Positions 53,201 to 64,000 of a stretch of 64,000 nt of DNA are shown here, in pieces. The first letter of the stretch is position 1, and every line of letters starts with the position of its first letter. The translations under genes and the position numbers were made by a program. The notes under the pieces were generated by a model that saw nothing but the letters and a program-made list of their open reading frames with translations, did no database searches and was not told where the DNA came from. The DNA comes from Lolium rigidum (Eukaryota; Streptophyta; Magnoliopsida; Poales; Poaceae): the NCBI RefSeq assembly GCF_022539505.1, contig NW_025899950.1, positions 85,643 through 149,642 of the forward strand, in the 5' to 3' direction.

Positions 53201-54847
53201 CCTACAAAATTGGAATCACTCAATTAGGTGCAAAAATGGATTTTTGGTGATTTAAAAGCTAACAGCCATATCTGCAGAACACACAGAACAAGTTTAATTC
53301 ACCACAAATCGTACATAACACATAAAAATATGAGGTCAGCTGCATCTGAAAGGTATTGAGAAGCTGGTTCTTACCCAACTGGTTTCATTCAAAAATTCGT
53401 TTCCAAGCTTCTGGTTTAATTCGACAAAGTCAGATCTGACCAGATCTTGATCTGTGAACCATTTCAGTTTCAGGAGGTCAATCTGAGTGAAACCACCGCC
53501 AAAATGTAGGTATTGAAGAGGGCTTTCACCTACCGTTGAGTTTGTTCAAAAAGGTTTTGTAAAACGGAACAAATCTAACAAACAGTGAATCTGCATGTTT
53601 ACAGAACTTTATTTATCACGGACAATCCGTAACGAATTTGAGGGTGAGACCAACACCAAGTTGTAGATCTTTTTCGTATCTAACTGCGGAACTTTGAATC
53701 ACTCGATTTGGATCTGCGCACGAGATTTGGTGGGATTTACAAGTTCGTACCAGAATCTAAAACAGCAAGATTACAGAAATTACTGCAAGGTTTTGGACGA
53801 ACTTTGCTCAAGAACTTCAGATCTGAGGATAGCTCAACCTTCTCCATGCTTGGGCCAACATGCACCTGCATCAAGATCCAATCTTGTAAAAGGGGAAAGG
53901 AGAAAGGGAGCTGGATTCATCAAAGGTTAGGGGAGAAGAGAGGGAGAGGGAGGCTCTCATGGTGAGGGGAAGCTTGAGGGAGGAGGGAGCTTCATCTTGG
54001 AGTGCTTTTCATGGCCATGGCCGGCCATGGAGCCTTGGGGGAGCAGCAGCTCGTGGGGAAGAGGTAGGAGAGGAGTGTGAGTGAGTGGAGGAAGGAGTGG
54101 AGAGTCAAAAATGAGAGCCAAAGGTGGAGGGGTGGCCGGCCAAGTGAGCTTTATAGAGGGATAGAGTGGTGGCAGCCCTTCACTTGATTGGCCAAGGTGG
54201 GTGGCTGCCCATTTAGTGATTGGGTTAGGTGGGAGGCAAAGCTTGTAAGAGAAGGAAGTGAGGAGGGAGGGCTGGCCGAAAATCTTGTCATGGCCGGCTC
54301 CTTCTTGACAATCACAAGTGAACAAGCAAAATACAATGCCACTTCATGAATGTCGACCAATGTGGAGTGTTGGGAGAGTTACCTAAAAATGGTTTGATGA
54401 TGTATACAAATTTTGGAGGGAGGTGATAATAAACATTGGTGCCTATGTGGGAGAACAAAGCACTTAGATCAAATTGTCCATTTGGCCAAGAGATGATGGT
54501 GATGATGGTGGTCTAGACAATTGCAGAGCAAGACTAAGAGAGATGGTGAGTGAAATATCCATATACTCACAAGGATGAATATGGTGACATGAATCTCCAA
54601 TTCATGAGGTCAAGGTGATGAGGGAAAGAGATGGAGGAGTGAGGTATGTATGATGAAATATAAGTTGCTCTTCAAATAAGAGGTCAAGTGGGAGTGGGTT
54701 GAAACACTCCCTGAGTCAAGGGTTTAGTTGAAAAGAGAAGGGAGTCCATAGAAAGTATCAAGAGATCATCTACTTGATCCATAGAAACACTCCCTGATTT
54801 TTGAAATAAGGACAACTAATCAAGGTTGCAAAAGTTGGGGTGTTACA
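50233..54847 (-). repeat. E10 LTR-1, minus orientation, long LTR
   Basis: Minus strand starts TGTAACACCCCAACTTTTGC (54847) and ends GGGGTCCCCACA (50233), 4615 bp. TATA box on the minus strand at about 54150-54155 with a CCAAT region beyond. Left flank GAAGC is not repeated on the right (AAAAT), so it is not a simple solo insertion. Relative to LTR-2 it lacks about 1 kb between its first 60 bases and the shared part starting at 54786. Short open frames in it (e.g. 53957-54325) recur in LTR-2 almost unchanged but resemble no known protein. Confidence 0.8.
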
Positions 54848-57800
54848 AAAATCAGGGGGAACAAAAACTTTTTCTATAGACTAATTAAGATGAATTGCCT
54901 TGATCTGTCTGTTAAGATGAATTGCTTTGATCTGTTGGTAGATGTATTGTCTTGTTTTGCTTGTTGAGTTTTGTCTTGAGTTACCTCAAAGAACAACACC
55001 TCTAGTGGTCAGCCAAACAAATCACCTAATAAAACACCTATGTGACTTAGGAAAAGTTGTTTTCCTTTTTCTCCACATCAAACTTTTCTACTCATGGCAA
55101 CATGAGTGTGCCTACTTAAAATTCCTCTTTGTGTTTAAGCTAGCTCAAATCATCCTTTATTCCAAACTTGCATCCTTCTCTTATACCCTAACCAGTGTTT
55201 CAGCACTAGACCACTTCTTCCTCTTTTACCTCTTGTTTTTATCCTAATCAAAATTTAATCTTCACAAAACCAAGAGTGGGAATGATAGGTACATTTTGTA
55301 GCCACCATCTACCCTTGAGAACACTTCTCCCTAAATTAAGTTTTCTTTCTCAAAAACCCTATTGTTTTTCCTTCTCTAGTTCTGAACACAAAACTACTTC
55401 TAGTTTTATTAACTCTTTTCAAGATAATTCTTCAAAGAAAACAAAGAACTGAAATGGGCTTTGTTTTTCATCCCATTTCTAACAAGTACTGATTTCTGAA
55501 ACATTACTTTCTATTTTGTTTTCTTTTTAACAAAGGTCTTGTTTATGGTACTTATACCATTTCTTGTTTTCCTCTTGCTAATTTTACATTTAAGAAAAAA
55601 CTCTACTTTACTTGAGAAAGTAAGTAGAACATTTTGAACCCCTATGTTCCAACTAGTTTTATCTCAACACTTTCAAACTTCATTCCACTTGAGTTCATTC
55701 CCAATTGTCTCTAGACCATTGAGGTGTTTCAAATACTTTTCAAATAAGTTCTATTTCAAATGAAAACTCATGCACCTCTTGTGTACACCTCTGATCTACC
55801 CCATAATGTTCCTTCATCCACCAATTCTTGATCAAGTAGATGATCTCTTGATACTTTCTATGGACTCCCTTCTCTTTTCAACTAAACCCTTGACTCAGGG
55901 AGTGTTTCAACCCACTCCCACTTGACCTCTTATTTGAAGAGCAACTTATATTTCATCATACATACCTCACTCCTCCATCTCTTTCCATCATCACCTTGAC
56001 CTCATGAATTGGAGATTCATGTCACCATATTCATCCTTGTGAGTATATGGATATTTCACTCACCATCTCTCTTAGTCTTGCTCTGCAATTGTCTAGACCA
56101 CCATCATCACCATCATCTCTTGGCCAAATGGACAATTTGATCTAAGTGCTTTGTTCTCCACATAGGCACCAATGTTTATTATCACCTCCCTCCCAAATTT
56201 GTATACATCATCAAACCATTTTTAGCTAACTCTCCCAACACTCCACGTTGGTCGACATTCATGAAGTGGCATTGTATTTTGCTTGTTCACTTGTGATTGT
56301 CAAGAAGGAGCCGGCCATGACAAGATTTTCGGCCAGCCCTCCCTCCTCACTTCCTTCTCTTACAAGCTTTGCCTCCCACCTAACCCAATCACTAAATGGG
56401 CAGCCACCCACCTTGGCCAATCAAGTGAAGGGCTGCCACCACTCTCTCCCTCTATAAAGCTCACTTGGCCGGCCACCCCTCCACCTTTGGCTCTCATTTT
56501 TGACTCTCCACTCCTTCCTCCACTCACTCACACTCCTCTCCTACCTCTTCCCCACGAGCTGCTGCTCCCCCAAGGCTCCATGGCCGGCCATGGCCATGGA
56601 AAGCACTCCAAGATGAAGCTCCCTCCTCCCTCAAGCTTCCCCTCACCATGAGAGCCTCCCTCTCCCTCTCTTCTCCCCTAACCTTTGATGAATCCAGCTC
56701 CCTTTCTCCTTTCCCCTCTCACAAGATTGGATCTTGATGCAGGTGCATGTTGGCCCAAGCATGGAGAAGGTTGAGCTATCCTCAGATCTGAAGTTCTTGA
56801 GCAAAGTTCGTCCAAAACCTTGCAGTAATTTCTGTAATCTTGCTGTTTCAGATTCTGGTACGAACTTGTAAATCCCACCAAATCTCGTGCGCAGATCCAA
56901 ATCGAGTGATTCAAAGTTACACAGTTAGATACGAAAAAGATCGACAACTTGGCGTTGGTCTCACCCTCAAATTCGTTACGGATTGTCCGTGGTAAATAAA
57001 GTTCTGTAAACATGCAGATTCACTGTTTGTTAGATTTGTTCCGTTTTACAAAACCTTTTTGAACAAACTCAACGGTAGGTGAAAGCCCTCTTCAATACCT
57101 TCATTTTGGCTGTGGTTTCACTCAGATTGACCTCCTGAAACTGAAATGGTTCACAGATCTGACTTTGTCGAATTAAACCAGAAGCTTGGAAACGAATTTT
57201 TGAATGAAACCAGTTGGGTAAGAACCAGCTTCTCAATACCTTTCAGATGCAGCTGACCTCATATTTTTATGTGTTATGTACGATTTGTGGTGAATTAAAC
57301 TTGTTCTGTGTGTTCTGCAGATATGGCTGTTAGCTTTTAAATCACCAAAAATCCATTTTTGAACCTAATTGAGTGATTCCAATTCTGTAGGACTACTGAA
57401 TGTTTTCTTAATCTTTTCAAAAAAGTTTCAAGCATTTATCTGTTCTGTAAATCCAGAGGTAAAGCAAATGGTAAAGACATGCAGTAACCTTGTTAATCCA
57501 TTTGTGAGAGTTTTAGAAACAATTTGAACCCAAATCCAATTGTGTATGCATCTCTGTTTAATTACCTTTCAAATTCCAGTGGCCTCATATTTTTAGGATT
57601 TTTCTACGATTTATGGCTTACAGATCTTATTTTCTGTACAGTCAGATTCAAAGAAATTCCTAAAATTGTAGGTTTAATATTTTTGGGTGATTCCAATTGG
57701 GTTAGTCTTGTATTAGTACTGGCTATCTAGGAAAAATAGTATTAGTCTCTGTTAATGCATATTTGTTACTGTTAGTAATGTATATGTGTGACATGCATTG

Positions 57801-60357
57801 TTGAAGCAAAACTTTTAGGTTTATTTAAAACCCTTGACCAACTCTTTTTATTAGAAATGGGCAACCTTTGTTTTTATGCTTGCAAAACAAAACCTCTGCA
57901 ATTTAACATTAGCTCTTTTGTTTTGCTTAAGTTTTCTAATGGTAGGGCATATCATTTGCTTCCTATTCTTGTGTGGTGTTATGTGAGCAAACTAAGTTAG
58001 GAAAACTGTTTTCTACTTTTCCAAAAATGTTTGAAAATGTTTTGTGAATGTATTTGATGTAAAACTAATGCTCTTGTCCTCTTTATGATGTTATCTACCA
58101 GGGGATGTTTGGTTTATACCATGGTGATAACCGAGAGAGGCAATTGCTAAGTTGTGATACTCTCATACCTTTACTAGGTAAATAACATGGGTTTTTCTTA
58201 AAGTTGTTTTGTGGTATCTATAGGTCCTTAGTATGTTATACCTTGGCTGCATGGTTAGTTGTTGATTGTTGAATGTTGTCTTGTTAATGCAATGTGATTG
58301 ATTGTGTTCCTTTTATATTTTCCGGCGATAGATGCGAACAATTCCGGAGAAGAAGAAGTGGTTCGGATAAGGGATTTATTTATATTGATGGGATTCTTAT
58401 ATTGATGGAGTTGAAGAAGTCCAGGGACAAATAAGCCAAGGCAAGCCATCTCTTGATCTCTGAATATTGAATCACATCTTGTGGTTACTTTGTTATTATT
58501 ATTGTCTCTCGATCTATCTTGTGTGATTTCTACTTTTGTTGTTGGAGCATGCTTACCGTGAGCATGTTTACTCTCTTTGGCACCTCGCCGTCAAACCCCT
58601 TTTTGCAAATGGTGGTTGTCAACACCATGATCTTGGTGTACCCTCTAAATGTGATGGGTATGCCCACTTATCTTGTGTGTGTCGACCTCTTGGCACCCTT
58701 CTTGAACCCCTTGTTGATGTTCTGCATACTTACTCTCGAGTATGTTGAACCCCTTGTTGATCTTAGGCATGCATACCCTGAGCATGTATGTCCCCTTGAC
58801 CATCTATATTATCATCTTCTTAGCGGTATGATGATTAACATCTTGAACCTTGTTGAATCTTCCAAGTTATGTTGTCCCTATACATGCTTATCCTAAGTAT
58901 GTATGATCCCCTTAACACCTCAATTATCATCCCCTTAGTGGTATGATGGCTAGCATCATGTCATTGTGACTCTTAGTTCCTTCATAAAACTATAGGTTGG
59001 GAACCCCCTTGGAAAAATACCTTGTTGAAAAGAATTTCTGAAAACCTTGGATGAGTTGGACTTACCCAAGCATGTGTTTATGAAAGGAAAGGATCTTGGC
59101 AAAGATGGTTGAAAAGAAAATCTTGTTTTTGAAAACTTTGGCGCCTAAGTATTCACCCGTGACAATTAACCCGCGCAACCACATTACCCTCGGGTGGGAC
59201 GGGGCTTAGCCCGTAGTTTGTTCTTCTTAACATGGGACACCGCACAACTATATAAGGGTAAGGTTACCCCTGAATCCGGATGGTCGTTGGTGGAGACAAT
59301 AGTATAACGGGAGGCCTTCGGGGCTGACCCGTCCGGAAGACACTATGGGTCTCCTGGCTTGGCGGTGGAGCCACGCTCAAAGTGAGGTGAGCTGCCACGG
59401 TGCCGGGGAGGTACATACTCCATAGGGTAGGATCCCGTGCTTAGACGAATAGGCGAAAGGCTATGTCCGAGTTTTTGTCATGGCATAGTTGATATGCAGG
59501 GATGATGCCCACATGATAAACTCGCGGATCTTGTGGGGAAAGTGTGCAAACTCTGCAGAGTCAAAATCTATTCGAATAGCCGTGTCCGCGGTCATGGACG
59601 GTTGAAATGGCTGTTGCTTAGCCTGATGAGTTTTGTTTGAGAAAGTGTTTACCAAAGGAAAAAGGAACTTGTTTTCGGAGTACCGGAACGGTACTAGAAT
59701 GGTTTGGTTGACCATGTGGAGATGGTCGGAAAGGAAATAAACTGGGTTACCCCCTTCCTAGTGTTTTATGTTGTAGAACTCTTTTGAAGTATCTTCTTTA
59801 ACAAAGATATAGAGATGACATAGAACCCTCTTAGTGTCCCCTTCAACTGCGATGTTGGGATGCTATATCCACAAGAGAAACTGATTCTCTTTCACATGCT
59901 TTATCCACAAGAGAAACTATCCTTCTTCTCTTGTCTCTTTTAGCTAGCATTGTCAGCACCTTTCTTGATGGTTTGCGAGTACAATTCCAATGTACTCACG
60001 GCTTTGTCCCTGGCTATTTACTTGGCCAGACTTGAAGGAGTTCGACCGATGAAGAAGGAGTTGACGACGTCTATGCGAGCTAGGAACGTCTTCCCAGTCA
60101 GTTGCTTGTAGGGTTATGGCAGATGACTTGGGTACTGCGCTGCTGAAGTGATGATGCTACTCTGATGTTTAGTTAGGCCCTCCGAGGCTATTATGTAAGT
60201 ATGGGTCATGTGACCATGTTGTAATTTTCTTATTCCGCTTTGTAATGGATGGTGTAATTTGATATCAGTTCGGTTATGTGTTCACGACGCACTGATCATG
60301 GGATCGTGAACTGTATACATAACAGGGATTTTGGACAGCTAGTCCGGGGTCCCCACA
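54848..60357 (+). repeat. E10 LTR-2, plus orientation, long LTR lacking its first bases
   Basis: 55831-60357 is the inverted copy of 50233-54786. 54848-55830 is sequence absent from LTR-1; it joins LTR-1 at its first base, at a CAAAAATCAGGG word that LTR-1 also has about 45-55 bases inside its start. I read it as the normal LTR interior, with the first 45 or so bases lost. TATAAA at 56453-56458 with CCAAT at about 56417. Ends GGGGTCCCCACA at 60357, followed by a primer-binding site. Confidence 0.7.
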
Positions 60358-60361
60358 GAGC

Positions 60362-60373
60362 TGGTATCAGAGC
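60362..60373 (+). other. E10 primer-binding site A (initiator-Met tRNA type)
   Basis: TGGTATCAGAGC four bases after the LTR-2 end, pointing right. This is the usual plant initiator-tRNA site. Confidence 0.85.
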
Positions 60374-60555
60374 TATCCTGACTGTAGGAGACCTTAGTTA
60401 GCATGGACGTTAGCTAGGAAACTATTACTTGGGGAAAACTATTTATGAAACAAACTATATCTTTAGTCGGAAGTGTAGCTTTCTACTTCTCTTATTTATT
60501 CAAAGCTTCTAAATTCTTATCTCTCTGCTTTATAAAAGGGTTTGAAAGTTCTTAC
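60374..60555 (+). other. E10 5' untranslated leader, copy A
   Basis: Matches, in inverted orientation, 63650-63815. It ends where an LTR segment is joined. Confidence 0.75.
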
Positions 60556-61075
60556 TTGGGGAAAACTATTTATGTTGTAGAACTCTTTTGAAGTATCTTC
60601 TTTAACAAAGATATAGAGATGTCATAGAACCCTCTTAGTGTCCCCTTCAACTGCGATGTTGGGATGCTATATCCACAAGAGAAACTGATTCTCTTTCACA
60701 TGCTATATCCACAAGAGGAACTATCCTTCTTCCCTGTCTCTTTTAGTTAGCATTGTTAGCACCTTTCTTGATGGTTTGCGAGTACAATTCCAATGTACTC
60801 ACGGCTTTGTCCCTGGCTATTTACTTGGCCAGACTCGGAGGAACACGATGGATGAAGAAGGAGTTGATGACGTCTATGCGAGCTAGGAACGTCTTCCCAG
60901 TCAGTTGCCTGTAGGGTTATGGCAGATGACTTTGGTACTACGCTACTGAAGTGATGTTGCTACTCTGATGTTTAGTTAGGCCCTCCGAGGCTATTATGTA
61001 AGTATGGGTCATGTGACCATGTTGTAATTTTCTTATTCCGCTTTGTAATGGATGGTGTAATTTGATATCAGTTCT
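60556..61075 (+). repeat. Second copy of an LTR 3' segment
   Basis: Near-identical to about 59765-60263 of LTR-2, in the same orientation. The left join is at ACTTGGGGAAAACTATTTAT, a word also present in the leader at 60427. Confidence 0.9.
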
Positions 61076-61292
61076 TAGTTTGCTCACATAACACCACACA
61101 AGAATAGGAAGCAAATGATATGCCCTACAATTAGAAAACTTAAGCAAAACAAAAGAGCTAATGTTAAATTGCAGAGGTTTTGTTTTGCAAGCATAAAACA
61201 AAGGTTGCCCATTTCTAATAAAAAGAGTTGGTCAAGGGTTTTAAATAAACCTAAAAGTTTTGCTTCAACAATGCATGTCACACATATACATT
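61076..61292 (-). repeat. Inverted LTR fragment
   Basis: The reverse complement of 57778-57998 in LTR-2. It begins directly after the previous segment with no spacer. Confidence 0.9.
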
Positions 61293-62566
61293 ATCCCTTA
61301 AAATAATCTCGTCCCAAGATTACTGAGTGTAGAACTAGAGGGGTTATAAAGTTTAACCAAAGTCAGACTCCATTCTTCTGTATACGTGCCGTTGTAGAGA
61401 AGGTCGTTGCTTCATCTTCTGGGAGACATGATGGATTCATGCCGATGGCGAGCTCCATGAAGAGGTTAACTACTCCATGCAGGTGTTGGAGCTGTAGCTT
61501 CTTCATGATCCTAGCGGAGGTTCAAGACTGTGGGAGAGTTAGTGCACCCAATGGGGCTTGAGCAAGGTTGAAAACTTTTTAGAGTTAGCTTAAATTTAGT
61601 GGAAGACGAAGTCTTCCACCCTTAAAATTGTTCATCGGGGGTCTTTGAAAACTCTAAGCTTCGGCCACGGAGTCTTGTCGGGCGCTTTTTGGAGAAGTCA
61701 TTGATCTCTCGTCTTGAGTCAACATCTTAGAGGGCGTTGTGTAGTCCACGGCTTCAAGAGGGGTTAGTGCATCCCACGTTTCCAACGGTGTGTTAGAAAG
61801 GTTTAAAATGTTAGGGTTAGCTCCAACTTTTAGTGGAAGACGAAGTCTTCCACCCTTAAGATTTTTCATCGGGCTTTCGGAAAAACTCTGAGCTTCTGCC
61901 TTGTGGTTCTATCGGGCTTCTGAAGAAGTCGTCGATCTTCCTTGTTCAGTTGAAGAATCTTCGGGGGCGACGTGCAGACCACAACTTCAAGAGGCACTCA
62001 CGGTGTTAACTCAACCATATGGGACGCACGGTGAGTTAGTAAGTTGATGAAACACCTAGTTGGTATCCATATGAAGCAGCAATAGAGGTCATCGGAGACA
62101 ATCTTGAGCTTGAGGGTCGGTGTTGACCGGTTAAGAAGTGAGAGCGGGCAGTTTACACTTAATCTCGAGTCTCCCGGTATCTTCATAAGCTTCACTTGAT
62201 GAGGACCAGATGAACCATGTGATGTAGCTTGGCTTTGACGCTATTGTCCTCTCAGCTTGTTAGACGGCGTGTTAGAGGGTGATTTCAAGAAGATATCCTC
62301 GATGTTAGTGTGGTTATGCTCTAAGGTTAGACCAAATAAGTATGTCTTCTCGCCGGGGTGCAGTCACTCTTGAAGGTAGGGGCTTCTATTTTCTTCGCGT
62401 AGTAGAGATGCTTCAGATGACGTTGAAAGTAGTCGGCGGAGATAGGGGTCTGAGTTAGTTTCCCTGACGGTTAAAAAAACTGCTAACGGGTTTAGAGTTA
62501 GAGTCTTTCGTTAATCTACCCAACTAACTAGCAGTTAGCAATACATCGGCGAGGCAAACTTTAATC
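61293..62566. other. E10 interior with two imperfect 230-bp repeats
   Basis: No protein recognised. Two imperfect direct repeats, about 61566-61794 and 61795-62020, each contain a perfect hairpin GTGGAAGACGAAGTCTTCCAC-type element (arms GTGGAAGAC and GTCTTCCAC, loop GAA) near 61600 and 61838. Presumed LARD internal domain. Confidence 0.5.
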
Positions 62567-62950
62567 CTATCATGGCATGTGACACCCATACAACCATAAC
62601 CAGAAACAAAATACCACTAACAGAGGCTACTGGTATTTTTCCTAGATGCACAGTAACAAAACAAGATCATCACAATTGGAATCATTCAAAAATATTTATT
62701 TTTCAATTTTTGAGACTCAAAATACTAACCAGAAACAGTGATCAAGTTTTATTTATTAAAAATCGCACAAAAATCCTAAAAATACAAGGTCAGTGGCATC
62801 TGAAATATAATATCATAACGGTTCTAGTGCAATTGGAATCACATCAATCGGAGCTACCAAACTATTTTTATTAGCAAAACAGTACACTGGCAGATTTCCA
62901 TTTTTAATTTCTGTTTTACAAATTTCAAACAATTCAAAAGGGCGGGAACG
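62567..62950 (-). repeat. Diverged LTR-like fragment
   Basis: Resembles 52793-53060 of LTR-1 in the same orientation (ATGGCATGTGACACCCATAC against the LTR's ATGCATGTCACACATATAC; CAATTGGAATCA words; AAAATCCTAAAAATA) but is much more diverged than the other copies. Confidence 0.6.
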
Positions 62951-63649
62951 TCTAAGTAGTAAGACATACATGCACACAGAAAACAAATACAATCACTCAA
63001 GGCAGCACACTAGGGAACTACAAGCAATCATCAACCCAGACATGGTACTCTAAGTACCCAGAAATTCCTAATGCGCGGGTTTATCTCAATCAAAGCGATT
63101 GAGTTTGTCCTATCCATCCTATTAATTTGGGGCTAGTCACATATGTCGACGTCTTCATATCGTCAGCATCAGCTTCAACTTGGATCCTTGTAGCAGTTGG
63201 TAGTGAAGGGGCCGGGTGTTGAGTCATTGATGTTGAGGCGGAGGAGACAACTCGGGTAGAACTTCTTGTCTCGACATCCCGGAAACATGAGGTCTTCGTA
63301 GAGGTAGCTGTTGAGGTGCTCCCGAAGTCGATATCTTCTCGTGGCTGGCCTAAAAATTACTAGTCAAGAAACTGAGGATTTGATCCCTGACGACTGCAAA
63401 AGTGCGAGCCCATAGAGGAACAAGGTCAGCGCCTTGACAGACTTTGGTGACAACCAAAGGCATGATCTTATTATCCCTTTATGTGCAGGACTAAGTCGGC
63501 GTCCGATCTTCAGTAGTTGTCGTTGGAGATACGTGAGACTTCATAAAAGGTTGATCCATCTTCGACTTCGAGTCTCTGGGTCTGAGTCGGGGACATCGTC
63601 CAATATGTAGGTTTGAAGTGGGTGAGACAATAGAGTAAGAATTTTCACA
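62951..63649. other. E10 interior, unassigned
   Basis: Mixed composition. The minus-strand frame 63491-63760 runs from the leader into this part (CPRLRPRDSKSKMDQPFMKS) and is probably fortuitous. Confidence 0.35.
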
Positions 63650-63831
63650 CATTTTAATAAAGCGGAGAGATAAGAATTTAGAAACTTTGAAGAAATAAGA
63701 GGAGTAGAAGCTATGCTTCCGACTAAAGAAAGAATTTGTTTCGTAAATAGTTTTTCCCAAATACTTCTTTCCTAACTAACGTCCATGCTAACTAAGGTCT
63801 CCTACAGTCAGGATAGCTCTGATACCAGCTC
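63650..63831 (-). other. E10 leader copy B with primer-binding site
   Basis: Minus strand: LTR end, four bases, TGGTATCAGAGC (63827-63816), then a leader matching copy A (60374-60555) with scattered differences. It points left, toward copy A. Confidence 0.85.
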
Positions 63832-64000
63832 TGTGGGGACCCCGGACTAGCTGTCCAAAATCCCTGTTATGTATACAGTTCACGATCCCATGATCAGTGC
63901 GTCGTGAACACATAACCGAACCGATATCAAATTACACCATCCATTACAAAGCGGAATAAGAAAATTACAACATGGTCACTTGACCCATACTTACATAATA
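63832..64000 (-). repeat. E10 LTR-3, minus orientation, partial
   Basis: TGTGGGGACCCCGG at 63832 onward matches 50233-50401 with only a few changes. Continues past the window end. Confidence 0.9.

Noticed and set aside
53957..56651. Conserved 122-codon ORF present in both E10 LTR arms as a real protein
   Set aside because: Its identity between arms reflects the inverted duplication of DNA, not protein selection; composition is Pro/Leu-rich around the LTR promoter.
63491..63760. 89-codon minus-strand ORF after primer site B
   Set aside because: The matching leader copy A does not keep the frame beyond the shared part, and no gag-like motif is visible.
1..64000. tRNA, rRNA or endogenous pararetrovirus genes
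   Set aside because: No complete cloverleaf or rRNA core was seen, and every RT found sits with LTR-element integrase, RNase H or gag rather than pararetroviral movement or coat proteins.

Overview
This is a window of repeat-rich nuclear DNA from a grass, probably Pooideae (wheat, barley, oat or ryegrass type). The evidence is layered Ty3/Gypsy LTR retrotransposons, a Stowaway MITE with a grass-type terminus, very long LTRs of the LARD/Sukkula kind, plant splice signals, and no bacterial-style operons. I see no intact host gene. The only host-like coding sequence is one damaged exon (12956-13319, minus) and an RNase H-like pseudogene (12141-12632). Elements are named E1-E10 here.

Layout. 1-12140: E1, a Tat-lineage Gypsy element on the minus strand. 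Its gag-pol reads leftward and an antisense gene (aORF) reads rightward from the other end; the 3' LTR lies outside the window. 12141-13490: short host or low-copy stretch. 13491-15351 plus 27984-28905: E3, a Gypsy element (minus) split by E2. 15352-27983: E2, a complete 12.6-kb Tat-lineage element with two LTRs and a perfect 5-bp duplication (ATCCG). 28906-30406 plus 34722-35530: E4, the 3' part of another Tat-type element; its aORF is split by E5 (30407-34721), a solo long LTR with duplication ACACC. 35758-about 38530: E6, a decayed plus-strand Gypsy element whose 5' LTR carries a Stowaway MITE. About 38531-38790 plus 43736-48071: E7, an Athila-type element (plus) split by E8 (38791-43735), a solo long LTR with duplication GAAAC; E8 itself holds a 762-bp hAT-type element. 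48072-50232: E9, the 3' LTR and start of the aORF of a further Tat-type element. 50233-64000: E10, a rearranged long-LTR element with LTRs in alternating orientation (left, right, left), two primer-binding sites facing each other, and a chimeric interior.

How the parts work together. In the autonomous families, gag packages the RNA, protease/RT/RNase H/integrase copy and insert it, and LTRs supply promoter and ends. All gag-pol genes here are broken by frameshifts, stops or active-site changes. The most distinctive theme is the aORF. It is convergent with pol and multi-exonic where complete. Three copies have their own TATA box and nearby CACGTG elements, and tandem arrays of a polypurine-tract-like motif lie in its introns or upstream region. 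The second theme is the palindromic, template-switch-like structure of E10. All identities were judged by eye; no alignment or database search was run.
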